64,000 nt of DNA. Origin: VAZQ01 sp963785745 (GTDB lineage: Bacteria > Pseudomonadota > Alphaproteobacteria > Rhizobiales > Xanthobacteraceae). The stretch covers positions 248,001 through 312,000 of the forward strand of contig CAWAWR010000016.1 in assembly GCA_963785745.1 (NCBI GenBank), in the 5' to 3' direction. Below, one piece after another: positions 43,917 through 55,442 of the stretch. A program made the translations under genes and the position numbers. The notes under the pieces are model-generated. The model saw only the letters and a program-made list of their open reading frames with translations. It was not told where the DNA came from and did no database searches. The first letter of the stretch is position 1. Each line of letters begins with the position of its first letter.

Positions 43917-45398
43917 ATGACGGCACTCGGCAAGCTCTTTCGCACGACCACCTTCAAGTTGACGCTCGTCTACTTGACGGTGTTCGCGCTGTTTGCGGCG
44001 TTCCTGCTCGCCTATTTCGCCTGGAACACGCGCCGCCTCGTCACCCAGCAGATCGTCGCGACCGTCGATGCCGAGATCGCGGGCCTCTCCGACCTCTACC
44101 AGCAGGGCGGCATCCGGCGGCTGATCTTCGCGATCGACGACCGCGGCAGCCGGCCCGGGTCGAGCCTCTACCTCCTCACCACCGCGGCCGGCGAAGGCGT
44201 CACCGGCAATATCGGCTCGCTGACGACCGGCATCCTCGACAAGTCCGGCTGGACCGAAACCGCCTATCGCCGGATCGACGACAGCGACACCGCGGCGGAG
44301 CACCAGGCGCTGGTGCGCGTGATCCAGCTTCCGGGCGGCTTCCGCCTCCTGGTCGGCCGCGATCTGCAAGAGCGCGAGCGGCTGCACGACATCATCATCA
44401 GCGCCGGGCGCTGGTCGATCGCGATCGTGGTCGTGCTCGGCATCGCCGGCGGATTCTTCGTCACGCGCCGCGTGCTCAAGCGCGTCGACGCGATGACCGG
44501 CACCACGCAACGGATCATGAGCGGCGACCTGTCGGGGCGGCTGCCGATCGCGGGCACCAATGACGAGCTCGACCGGCTGGCCGGCAATCTCAACGTCATG
44601 CTCGAGCGCATCGAGGCGCTCATGCACGGCCTCAAGGAAGTCACCGACAATATCGCGCACGACCTCAAGACGCCGCTCACCCGGTTGCGCAACCGCGCCG
44701 AAGAGGCGTTGCGCATGGCGGAGGACGAATCGCAGTACCGCGCGGCGCTGGAAGGGACCATCGAGGAGTCGGACGCGCTGATCCGGACCTTCAACGCGCT
44801 GTTGATGATCGCACGCGCGGAGTCGGGCCAGGCGCGCGACGGCATGACGACCTTCGACGCCGCCGAGATCGCGCACGGCATCGGCGAGCTCTACGAGCCG
44901 CTGGCCGACGACAAGGGCCTCACGCTGCGGGTCGAGGCGCCCGACGCCGCGCCGATGCGCGGCAACCGCGAACTGATCAGCCAGGCCCTCGCCAATCTGG
45001 TCGACAACGCCATCAAATATGCGGCGCCGGAAAGCACCACTTTGGCGCCGGACCCGTCGCCGCCGGTCAACGGCGCGCAGCCCGAAATCGTGGTCAAGGC
45101 GACCGGCGAGGGCGACAAGATCCTGTTGACCGTCGCCGATACCGGGCCCGGCATTCCCGCGGACGATCGCTCGCGCGCGGTCGAGCGGTTCGTGCGGTTG
45201 GAACAGAGCCGTTCCCAGCCCGGCTCCGGATTGGGGCTGAGCCTCGCCCATGCGGTCGCTCGCCTGCACGGCGGCGAATTGCGGCTGGAGGATAATCAGC
45301 CCGGCTTGCGGTCGGTCCTGGCGCTGCCGCGCGGCGAGAGCGCCGTTGCCGCCGGTCAACCGGCGTCCCGCGAAGGGGTTCCGCTTCCACAGGCATGA
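43917..45398 (+). CDS. Sensor histidine kinase (HAMP, HisKA, HATPase_c)
   Basis: The 493-residue inner-membrane kinase partners the preceding regulator. TM1 lies near residues 14-35, a periplasmic domain of about 130 residues follows, and TM2 lies near 162-182. A HAMP domain and DHp helix with His248 (NIAHDLKTPLTRLRNRAEEA) come next. The ATPase domain has N-box NLVDNAIKYA, G1 VADTGPGI and G2 GSGLGLSLA. The output signal is unknown. Confidence 0.9.
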   Translation: MTALGKLFRTTTFKLTLVYLTVFALFAAFLLAYFAWNTRRLVTQQIVATVDAEIAGLSDLYQQGGIRRLIFAIDDRGSRPGSSLYLLTTAAGEGVTGNIGSLTTGILDKSGWTETAYRRIDDSDTAAEHQALVRVIQLPGGFRLLVGRDLQERERLHDIIISAGRWSIAIVVVLGIAGGFFVTRRVLKRVDAMTGTTQRIMSGDLSGRLPIAGTNDELDRLAGNLNVMLERIEALMHGLKEVTDNIAHDLKTPLTRLRNRAEEALRMAEDESQYRAALEGTIEESDALIRTFNALLMIARAESGQARDGMTTFDAAEIAHGIGELYEPLADDKGLTLRVEAPDAAPMRGNRELISQALANLVDNAIKYAAPESTTLAPDPSPPVNGAQPEIVVKATGEGDKILLTVADTGPGIPADDRSRAVERFVRLEQSRSQPGSGLGLSLAHAVARLHGGELRLEDNQPGLRSVLALPRGESAVAAGQPASREGVPLPQA

Positions 45399-45497
45399 AC
45401 CTTGCGATTTCGGCCCCGCGGTGACTAACTCGCCGCGCCTTGATTATATCGGACGGTCGGCAAGGGATTCCGCGGGCGGGCGGAATGCGGGCTTCGG

Positions 45498-48469
45498 ATG
45501 GCGGTATTTGCGACAACAGCGGAGGGCGGCGCGGGCATACTCGCGCCGCGCATCGTCAGCGCGCCGGCGCTTTCGGCGCCCGATGCCGCACGGAAACGCT
45601 TCGACGATTGGCTCGGCGAGCTCGACGGCCAGCCCGCCGCGGCGACGTTGCGGCGCCTGTTCGCTGCGCATCCGCCGGTGCGGGCGCTTTTGCTCGGCCT
45701 CGCCGACGGCTCTCCATACCTGTGGGAGCTGGCATCCGCCGATCCGGCACGGCTCGCCGGTCTGCTCGAGTCCGATCCCGATGTCCGGCTCGACGTCATT
45801 GTCGCCGATGCGGTGACCGCGATCGCCAGCACGGCCGACGAAGCCCAGGTGATGTCGTCCCTGCGCCGCATGAAGGCGGAAGCGTCGCTGCTGATTGCGC
45901 TCGCCGACATCGGCGGTGTCTGGCCGGTGATGCGCGTCACCGCCGCGCTGACGGAGCTTGCCGACGCCGCGGTCGGCGCAGCGGTGCGGCATCTCCTCGA
46001 ACGGGCGGCAGGCGAGGGCAAGCTTCGCCCCACCGGAGCGGTGCCGGAGGCGGGCAGCGGCTACATCGTGCTGGCGATGGGCAAGATGGGGGCGGGCGAG
46101 CTCAACTATTCGAGCGACATCGATCTCATCGTCTTCTATGACGCCAGCGCGCCGGCCTTCGTGGCCGGCACTGAGCCGGCGCCGTTCTACGTGCGGATCA
46201 CGCGCGGGCTGGTGAAGCTTCTCCAGGAGCGCACCGCCGACGGCTACGTGTTCCGCACCGACCTGCGGCTGCGGCCCGATCCGGGCTCGACCCAGATCGC
46301 GGTCTCGACGGCGGCGGCGCTCGACTACTACGAGAGCATCGGGCGCAACTGGGAGCGCGCCGCCATGATCAAGGCGCGCGCCTGCGCCGGCGATATCGCC
46401 GCCGGCGAGAAGTTCCTGCGCGACCTGTCGCCGTTCATCTGGCGGAAATATCTCGACTTCGCCGCCGTCGCCGACATCCACAGCATGAAACGCCAGATCC
46501 ATGCCTATCGCGGCCATGGCGAGATCGCGGTGGAGGGGCACAACGTCAAGCTCGGACGCGGCGGCATTCGTGAGATCGAGTTCTTCGTGCAGACCCAGCA
46601 GCTCGTCGCCGGTGGCCGCCATCCGGAGCTGCGCGGCCGCGAGACGCTGGCGATGCTCGACATGCTGGCGGAGCGCGAATGGATCGGCGCGTCGGCGCGC
46701 GACGAGCTTGGCGCCGCCTACCAGTTCCTGCGGATGCTCGAACACCGGCTGCAGATGGTCGCGGATGAGCAGACCCACACGCTGCCAGGGGACCGCGAGG
46801 GGCTCGAACGTTTCGCGCGCTTCTGCGGATTTGCCGATCGCGACAGCTTCGCCGACACATTGCTCGGTCACCTGCGCAATGTGCAGCGCCAGTATGCGAC
46901 CTTGTTCGAGAGTGCGCCGGCCGCCGAGGCGCGCGCCCGCGCTCTCGCGTTCCCGGCCGATGCCGACAACCGCGAGACGCTCGACACCCTCACCGCGATG
47001 GGCTTCAAGCAGCCGCTCGAAGCCTCGGCGCGGGTGCGGCAATGGCTTGCGGGCGGTTACCGGTCGTTGCGGAGCGAGCAGGCCCGCGACCAGCTTGCGG
47101 ATCTGGTGCCGCTGCTGCTCACTTATTTCGCCAAGTCCTCGAGTTCCGGATGCTGCGATCCTTGCGTTCGACCGCTTCCTGGCGGGATTGCACGGCGCCG
47201 AGCGGCTGTTCTCGCTGCTGCGGCAGAATCCCGACCTGATCGCGCTGATTGCAATGGTGCTCGGCACCGCGCCGCGGCTTGCCGACGCCCTCGCGCAATT
47301 CCCGGACATCATGGACGCCGTGATTGATCCGAGCTTCTTCGGCGCGCTGCCGGAGGAGAACGAGCTCAGAGCCGTGCTCGACCGTTCGCTCCAGCAGTCA
47401 GGCGGTTACGAGGATTTCCTCGATCGCATCCGTATCTTCGCGCAGGAGCAGATGTTCCTGATCGGCACGCGGATTCTGTCCGGCACCGTGTCGGCGGAAC
47501 AGGCGGGAGAAGCGTTTGCGCGGCTCGCCGACATGCTGGTCCGCTCGCTGCATCGCGCCATCGAGGACGAGTTCATCAGAGCTGCACGGACGCATCGCGG
47601 GCCAGGAGGTGGCGATCCTCGCATTGGGCAAGCTCGGCGGCCGTGAGATGACGGCCACCTCCGACCTCGACCTGATCGTGATCTATGATTTCGATTCCGA
47701 GCACCCGGAGTCGGACGGCAAACGCCCGCTCTACGGCGCGCAGTATTTCACCCGCCTGGTGCAGCGGCTGATCAGCGCGCTCACCGCGCAGACCAATTAC
47801 GGCGTCCTCTATCAGGTCGACATGCGATTACGGCCGTCAGGCCGCTCCGGGCCGGTGGCGACACGGATCGACAGTTTTCAGAGCTACCAGGAGACCGAAG
47901 CCTGGACCTGGGAGCACATGGCGCTGACGCGCGCCCGCGTGGTGTCCGCTTCGCCGGCGTTCCGGGCGCGGATCGAGGCGGTGATCGGTCCCGTGCTCGG
48001 CACCGCGCGCAATGCCGAACTGATCGCCGGCGACGTCGCCGAGATGCGCGGCGCGATCGCCAAGGAGAAGGGCGACCAGGACCGCTGGAACTTGAAATAT
48101 GCCGCCGGCGGCCTGGTCGACATCGAGTTCATCGCCCAGTACCTGCAGCTCGTGCACGGTGCGAGTACGCCGGAAATCCTCGACAACTCGACCGTCCGGG
48201 TGCTCGACAAGGCCTGGCGCCTCGGTCTGTTGCCGACCGAGGACGCCGAGGTGCTGCGGCCGGCGGTGCGGCTCTATCACAATCTCACGCAGATCCTGCG
48301 GCTGTGCCTGCCGGGCGAATTCGATCCCAAGACCGCGGCGCCGGGACTGCGCGGACTGCTGGCGCGCGCCGCCGACGTCCCCGACTTTGCCACGCTTGAA
48401 GCCTTCGTCGCGGAGACGGAAGCCAAGGTGCGCAAGAGCTTCGAGACGATTGTCGGGGCGGCGTACTAG
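45498..48469 (+). CDS. glnE: Bifunctional glutamine synthetase adenylyltransferase/deadenylase GlnE (two +1 frameshifts)
   Basis: GlnE adds and removes AMP on glutamine synthetase in response to PII. The N-terminal nucleotidyltransferase (deadenylylase) shows GKMGAGELNYSSDIDLIVFY. The C-terminal adenylyltransferase shows LALGKLGGREMTATSDLDLI followed by IYDFDSEHPES. Two single extra bases break the frame: near 47144 (between LLTYFAKSS and PDAAILAFDRF) and near 47578 (between IEDEFI and ELHGRIAGQEV). Removing both leaves exactly 990 codons, a normal GlnE length. The stop codon TAG is also the first three bases of a 15-bp repeat that recurs at 50544. Confidence 0.95.
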
Positions 48470-48481
48470 GGCGTGTACTCA
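48467..48481. repeat. 15-bp direct repeat, left copy
   Basis: TAGGGCGTGTACTCA, followed by TAAA. It begins with the glnE stop codon and is repeated exactly at 50544-50558. The two copies enclose the TauE/ArsR pair. Confidence 0.7.
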
Positions 48482-48659
48482 TAAAACGCGCAGGTCGAGG
48501 TCCGCTGTTGAGGGATAAGCGTCCGGCGGCTGGCTTGCCTGCTCGTCCGGCGTAAGTCGGGGGCCTGCTCGCCCCAAGCCCCTGGTACCGCCTCCGACGC
48601 AACATCGCGACGCGGCGACGGCACCTAACGAACCAACCGCAGCGGCGCCGGCAAGCCCG

Positions 48660-49427
48660 TCAACTGAAGAAACCATGTCGCACCAACTCGGCGCCCGCGG
48701 CAATGACCGCGATCAACACCAGCTTCTTGAATGTCTCAGGTGCAATTTTATCGCGCATATGTCGTCCGACGTACATGCCGAGCACGACTGGCAACATCGC
48801 AGCCGTCGAGACTGAAACGTCAAGCCAACTGAACTGCCGGCTGGCCGTCAGAAGAATTGCCAACAAGCCGGCGGAAACGACGAGATACAGTGATGCTTCC
48901 TTTGTGAACGCCTTTCCGCGCAGTCCCTTTGCAAGCAGAAATATGAAAACAAGCGGTCCCGGCATCGCTGCGATGCCTCCCAGAATCCCGCCGAAAAATC
49001 CAAATGTGATGCCGGTTGGTAAAACCAAACGAGACTGAAGCTGCAGCTTCGGCGCGAGCAGCGTGACGCCGCCGACACCCATAAGCACCAGGCCTGCGAT
49101 AATCTTCGCAACGTTCGCATCGACCGCCAACAGGACTCGAACTCCAAGGAAGAGGCCGGGAATCATGCCGAGAATCACCGGCATCAATTGTATGAGGCAC
49201 CGTCCAGTCTTTCCGCCCTCCAGCGCCTGCGGCAAGTTGCTGAGGATCAAAGGCATGCTCAGCAGCATGGCCGCTGATTTGACGTCGATGAACAGCGACA
49301 GCAGCGGCAGCGCGACGACGGGCATGCCGACCCCGATTGTCCCCTTCAGGAGGCCGGCGACGATCAAGCTGCAAACCACGGCAGCGATGATACTTGCTTG
49401 CTCGAAATAAAGGGTGCGGATCAACAT
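48660..49427 (-). CDS. TauE/SafE family membrane permease
   Basis: A 255-residue protein with about eight hydrophobic segments and family phrases GLLKGTIGVGMPVVALPLLS, MLLSMPLILSNLPQALEGGK and FGFFGGILGGIAAMPGPLVF. TauE/SafE proteins move sulfite, sulfonates or other organic anions, usually outward. The start MLIRTLYFEQAS at 49427 is chosen because the longer frame reads into the divergent regulator and its operator. The DNA is less GC-rich than its neighbours at third positions, which fits acquisition by transfer. It is probably controlled by the ArsR-type gene opposite. Confidence 0.88.
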   Translation of the reverse strand: MLIRTLYFEQASIIAAVVCSLIVAGLLKGTIGVGMPVVALPLLSLFIDVKSAAMLLSMPLILSNLPQALEGGKTGRCLIQLMPVILGMIPGLFLGVRVLLAVDANVAKIIAGLVLMGVGGVTLLAPKLQLQSRLVLPTGITFGFFGGILGGIAAMPGPLVFIFLLAKGLRGKAFTKEASLYLVVSAGLLAILLTASRQFSWLDVSVSTAAMLPVVLGMYVGRHMRDKIAPETFKKLVLIAVIAAGAELVRHGFFS

Positions 49428-49528
49428 GACGTAACTGCTCAGATGCTCTCGACGACGATCTCCAACTCGCCTGCGCCGTCTAGGGCTACAGCGCATTCTT
49501 CCTGCGAGGTTCGCAATTGTCTCGCGCG

Positions 49529-49554
49529 AACAGTTCGGCCCATGCCGAACTGTT
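49529..49554. promoter_or_regulatory. Perfect 11-bp inverted repeat, operator between tauE-like and arsR-like genes
   Basis: AACAGTTCGGC (49529-49539), spacer CCAT, GCCGAACTGTT (49544-49554). The arms are exact complements. The site lies in the 167-bp divergent promoter region, 102 bp from the permease start and 41 bp from the regulator start, the expected place for an autoregulated ArsR-type dimer. Confidence 0.65.
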
Positions 49555-49594
49555 TTCGATTGATATGCTTCCGGCGTCAGCGATAGGGTTAAGG

Positions 49595-50338
49595 ATGGTC
49601 GCGGCGGCAAATCTGGTGGAAGTGGCCGCTCTCGTGGGTGACACTGCGCGAGCGACGATGCTTAATGCCCTTATGGGCGGCCAGTCGCTGACGGCCACTG
49701 AGCTTGCTTACTGCGCCAATGTCTCTCGCGCGACGGCGAGCGGCCACCTGAGCAAGCTGGTTGCCGCGCGGCTCTTGACTGTCACTCGCGAGCGCCGCTT
49801 CAGCTATTATCGGATCGCGTCCCCGCTGGTCGCGGCAATGCTGGAGAGCATCAAGGTCGTCGCCGCCATAGAGGTACCACCCCGCCGTCAGCCGCGGTCA
49901 GCAAACGACGATGCACTCCGTTTTGCCCGAAGTTGCTACGATCACCTGGCTGGCCAGGTAGGAGTCGCTGTTACCGATGCACTTGTGGCCATGGGGCACA
50001 TCGTACTCACCGATGAAGGCGGTGAGGTCACGTCTTCGGGCGGGCGTTTCCTTTCCGCGTTCGGCGTTGATCTGAGGCCGCGAACTCGGCGGATTTTCTG
50101 CCAGCCTTGTCTCGACTGGAGCGAGCGTCGTTATCACCTCAAGGGCCTCGTCGGAGCTCGGATACTGGATCGTTTATTGGAGCTCGGATGGCTCAAATGT
50201 GTGGCGGGCAGCCGTGCACTCCAACTAACGTCGTCTGGAAGGGCGGGCTTGTCCGAAATCTTCCAGATCGAGATCAACAACGAGGGTGTGCTAACCGGTC
50301 GATTATGCGACCCACGACGGCTGACAGCTTTAGGCTGA
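49595..50338 (+). CDS. ArsR-family transcriptional regulator with extended C-terminal domain
   Basis: 247 residues from MVAAANLVEVAALVGDTARA. The winged helix-turn-helix reads TATELAYCANVSRATASGHL, then RLLTVTRERRFSYYRIASPL, as in ArsR proteins. Unlike ordinary 100-residue ArsR members, about 150 further residues follow (FARSCYDHLAGQVGVAVTDA, RRIFCQPCLDWSERRYHLKG). That part includes cysteines at FARSCYD and FCQPCLDWSE that could sense a metal or thiol-reactive ligand. An earlier start at 49517 exists, but it would put the operator palindrome inside the gene, so 49595 (AGGGTTAAGG upstream) is preferred. Confidence 0.85.
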   Translation: MVAAANLVEVAALVGDTARATMLNALMGGQSLTATELAYCANVSRATASGHLSKLVAARLLTVTRERRFSYYRIASPLVAAMLESIKVVAAIEVPPRRQPRSANDDALRFARSCYDHLAGQVGVAVTDALVAMGHIVLTDEGGEVTSSGGRFLSAFGVDLRPRTRRIFCQPCLDWSERRYHLKGLVGARILDRLLELGWLKCVAGSRALQLTSSGRAGLSEIFQIEINNEGVLTGRLCDPRRLTALG

Positions 50339-50630
50339 GCGAAGCGTCATCTCGCTCAGTCACCGTTTGCCACGTCTGTGGCCGACTTCATGTTGGTCTG
50401 ACGCCGAGAAAGGTCGCTGTTTTTCTGGCAGGTGCGAAGTGAAGCGTTTGGCCCAAAGCGGACCTACCGAGATGTCTGCTATTTGGCCGCTTTCGGGGGA
50501 AAAGCAGACATTGTCGAACGATCACGCTTTATGAGTACAGCCGTAGGGCGTGTACTCAACAAGCGAGAAGGCAGAGAATGGCTCGCTCCGATCCGTGAGT
50601 GGTTGTGCCACTTGCGGAACATCCAACCGC
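50339..50630. other. 292-bp intergenic region with hairpin and repeat remnants
   Basis: The region holds a hairpin with ATGTCTGCT (50472-50480) and AGCAGACAT (50503-50511) arms. An inverted copy of the left boundary sequence (TTTATGAGTAC at 50529-50539) and the right 15-bp repeat (50544-50558) follow. The phrase GGCCCAAAGCGGACCTACCG just before the hairpin looks like dispersed intergenic repeat DNA. No gene recognised. Confidence 0.5.
50544..50558. repeat. 15-bp direct repeat, right copy
   Basis: TAGGGCGTGTACTCA, identical to 48467-48481 and in the same orientation. An inverted partial copy (TTTATGAGTAC) lies 5 bases before it, so the right boundary is palindromic while the left is a half-site. 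Confidence 0.7.
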
Positions 50631-50807
50631 TTAAGGGAGATGCGACATCTTTCCCTGGGATCGCCGGATGGACACCAGCCAAAATATACCAGCCAGGACC
50701 AAAATCCCCCCCACTATCGCATAGCCTAACATGGGCAGGGACAAGCCGATGGCCACGAGGGCAATGCCGAAAACGATCATGCAGATCGCGCCAATAATCC
50801 ACACCAT
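50631..50807 (-). CDS. Small two-helix membrane protein, 58 residues
   Basis: Translation from 50807 gives MVWIIGAICMIVFGIALVAI, then GLSLPMLGYAIVGGILVLAG, then IFWLVSIRRSQGKMSHLP. Two membrane helices are joined by a short turn and followed by a basic cytoplasmic tail. The ribosome site is near-perfect (AGGAGGTGACC, 3 bases before the ATG), which makes this a confident gene despite its size. It lies just outside the right 15-bp repeat. No family name recalled. Confidence 0.78.
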   Translation of the reverse strand: MVWIIGAICMIVFGIALVAIGLSLPMLGYAIVGGILVLAGIFWLVSIRRSQGKMSHLP

Positions 50808-50866
50808 TGGTCACCTCCTGTGATCAGCTATTGTCGCAAGCCTGCACGTAAAATTCGGGCAAGCCG

Positions 50867-51568
50867 CTATTTCAGCTCGAACTCGACCAGGTTGATGGCG
50901 CTCGTCCCGCTGTTGCGGATCGCGCGGGTCACACCCGGCTCCTGCCAGTAGAAATCGCCTGACCGCAGCGCCAGCGGGCGGTCCATCTCGCCCTTGATGA
51001 TCTCCACAAGCTCGTCGCCGTCGATGATGACGCGCAGTCCCGGCGCGGTCTGCGTGATCGGCCCGGCGGTCTCGCCCGGCGGGAGTTGAAGCCGCCAGCC
51101 GCGCACGCGCTCGTTGTCGAACAGTTGCCGATAGCCCGGAACGTCGCGCGCCTGCGGCGTGAAGGTGCCGGCTTGCGGCTTGAGCAGCGCGATGACGAGG
51201 TTGTTGAACGGGCCATCGGCGGTGTTGGTCGAGCGGTGGATGAAAGTCTTCTTGGAGAAGGGGGTGAAACCGACGCTGCCGCGCGTCCCGGCCTTGGCGG
51301 GGATCTTTTCCGCCTTGCCAAAGATCTGGCCTTCGTTCGCGCCGGCCTCGACCAGGATGCTGATCTGGTCGTTCGAGTGAATATGGAAATTCGAGCCCTT
51401 GCCGGGCCGCATATAGACCCGCAGCATCATGATGTAGTCGTTGCTGAAGATCGGCCAGTGATACGCCGCCTTCTCGACCGGAACCGGCTTGCTTTCGTCC
51501 TGTGCCAGCATCGGATGGATCGGGGCGAGCAGGCAGACGACAAGCAACGCCTTCAGCAGATACCGCAT
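50867..51568 (-). CDS. Exported cupin-fold protein
   Basis: 233 residues from MRYLLKALLVVCLLAPIHPM, a signal peptide, with GGGAGGACG directly upstream. Two cupin-like halves follow: YMRPGKGSNFHIHSNDQISI near the N-terminus and a second with PGLRVIIDGDELVEIIKGEM and SGDFYWQEPGVTRAIRNSG. The first half keeps histidines (FHIHS) that could bind a metal; the second lacks a full metal site. Substrate or function unknown. Divergent from the Bug-type gene at 51747. Confidence 0.8.
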   Translation of the reverse strand: MRYLLKALLVVCLLAPIHPMLAQDESKPVPVEKAAYHWPIFSNDYIMMLRVYMRPGKGSNFHIHSNDQISILVEAGANEGQIFGKAEKIPAKAGTRGSVGFTPFSKKTFIHRSTNTADGPFNNLVIALLKPQAGTFTPQARDVPGYRQLFDNERVRGWRLQLPPGETAGPITQTAPGLRVIIDGDELVEIIKGEMDRPLALRSGDFYWQEPGVTRAIRNSGTSAINLVEFELK

Positions 51569-51746
51569 GGACGTCCTCCCTTGATTGCGCCGCCTTGTGG
51601 CGGTCGCGTTGGTGGGGAGAGTGCGCCCGCCCTGGACGATGCGCAAGCATGCGGCGCCAGAACGCGGCAGCCGCGGCCAGGAGCTTCGTGCAAATCCTGA
51701 GCAAGCCGTCATAATACGCGGGCTCACCTGCATCCAAGGAATGCTC

Positions 51747-52727
51747 ATGCCGCTTGTCCGCCGTCAGTTCCTGCAAGCCGCCGCCGGTGCGGCCTTGGCC
51801 GCGCCGTTCGCCGGCGTGTCGTCAGCGCAGGCCTATCCGAGCCGCTCCGTGCGCGTCATCGTTCCGGTCGGGGCGGGCGGCGCCAACGACACCTCCACGC
51901 GGCTGATCGCGCAAAAACTTTCTGAAAGCCTCAAGCAGCAATTCTATGTCGAGAACATCGTCGGCGCCGGCGGCAATATCGGCATGGCGCAGGCGATGAA
52001 GGCCGCGTCGGACGGCTATACCGTGCTCTCGGTCGCGCCGAGCTTCGTGATCAATCCGACGCTCAATCCGAAGACGCCGTTCGATCCGGTGAAGGATTTC
52101 GCGCCGGTGACGCTGATGTGCGCGACGCCGTCGGTGATCGTCGCCCATGAATCGCTCGGCGCGCGCACGGCCAAGGAGCTGATCGCGCTGCTCAAGGCCA
52201 ATCCGGGCAAATTCAGCTACTCCTCCGCCGGCACCGGCACGCCCGCTCATCTCGCCGGCGAATTGTTCAAGGGTGCGTACGGCGTCGACATCATCCATGT
52301 GCCGTTCACCGGCGGCGGCCCGGCGATGAATTCGACCATCGGCGGCCACACCCCGATCAGCTTTCCGGCACTGTCGACCGCCGCGCCGAGCATCCTCGGC
52401 GGCAAGGTGCGCGGGCTCGCGGTGATGAGCCCGAAGCGGTCGTCCACGCTGCCTTTGGTGCCGACGATGGTGGAGTCCGGCCTCGACGACCAGCAGGCCG
52501 ACGTCTTCGTCGGGATTCTCTTGCCCGCGAATGCGCCGCGGCCGGTGGTCGACCTGCTGCACCGCGAGATCGTGCAGGCGCTGGCGCTGGCGGACGTCAA
52601 GGAGAAGCTCGCGACCCTCGGCTTCGATCCGATCGGGAATTCGCCCGACGACTTCGGCGCCTGGATCAAGACCGAGGTCGCCAAATGGGCCAAGGTCATG
52701 CGCGACGGCAATATCAAGATGCCGTAG
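51747..52727 (+). CDS. Tripartite tricarboxylate transporter (Bug-type) solute-binding protein, Tat-like signal
   Basis: The 326-residue periplasmic receptor opens MPLVRRQFLQAAAGAALAAP, a twin-arginine-like signal. The mature start YPSRSVRVIVPVGAGGANDT and the later FDPVKDFAPVTLMCATPSVI and LPLVPTMVESG are typical of the Bug family (TctC). ATG 51747 is chosen over 51741 by spacing from AAGGA. No TctA or TctB permease gene is near, as is usual for the many orphan Bug proteins of this group. Ligand unknown, likely a carboxylate. Confidence 0.92.
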   Translation: MPLVRRQFLQAAAGAALAAPFAGVSSAQAYPSRSVRVIVPVGAGGANDTSTRLIAQKLSESLKQQFYVENIVGAGGNIGMAQAMKAASDGYTVLSVAPSFVINPTLNPKTPFDPVKDFAPVTLMCATPSVIVAHESLGARTAKELIALLKANPGKFSYSSAGTGTPAHLAGELFKGAYGVDIIHVPFTGGGPAMNSTIGGHTPISFPALSTAAPSILGGKVRGLAVMSPKRSSTLPLVPTMVESGLDDQQADVFVGILLPANAPRPVVDLLHREIVQALALADVKEKLATLGFDPIGNSPDDFGAWIKTEVAKWAKVMRDGNIKMP

Positions 52728-52777
52728 CGGATTGTCTCAGTCGTCGCGCAGGCGGAACGACTTGCCGCGTGACGCAC

Positions 52778-55189
<2,412 letters not shown>

Positions 55190-55442
55190 GCGTGGCCCCC
55201 GTTCGGATCATCCAGACCAGACTTCGCTCGGAAGGATGTGCCGCATCTCCCCGAATCACTTTGCATTGGAATCCGGATGTAAGAATTTGTCGAGAGTCAT
55301 TAATGATTTTTTAAGAACCCACCGCTTTTTCGCAAGCGCCTGAGACTCAATGATGTTTCCCCGAATCGCGGGGACCAAAAGCGGCCCAACCGGGACTTCA
55401 GTACTGGGAAAACGGTCAGTTCTCAGCGAACGCGCGCGAAAC

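Noticed and set aside
45444..47312. A 622-codon minus-strand frame
   Set aside because: Antisense of glnE, whose nucleotidyltransferase motifs are clear.
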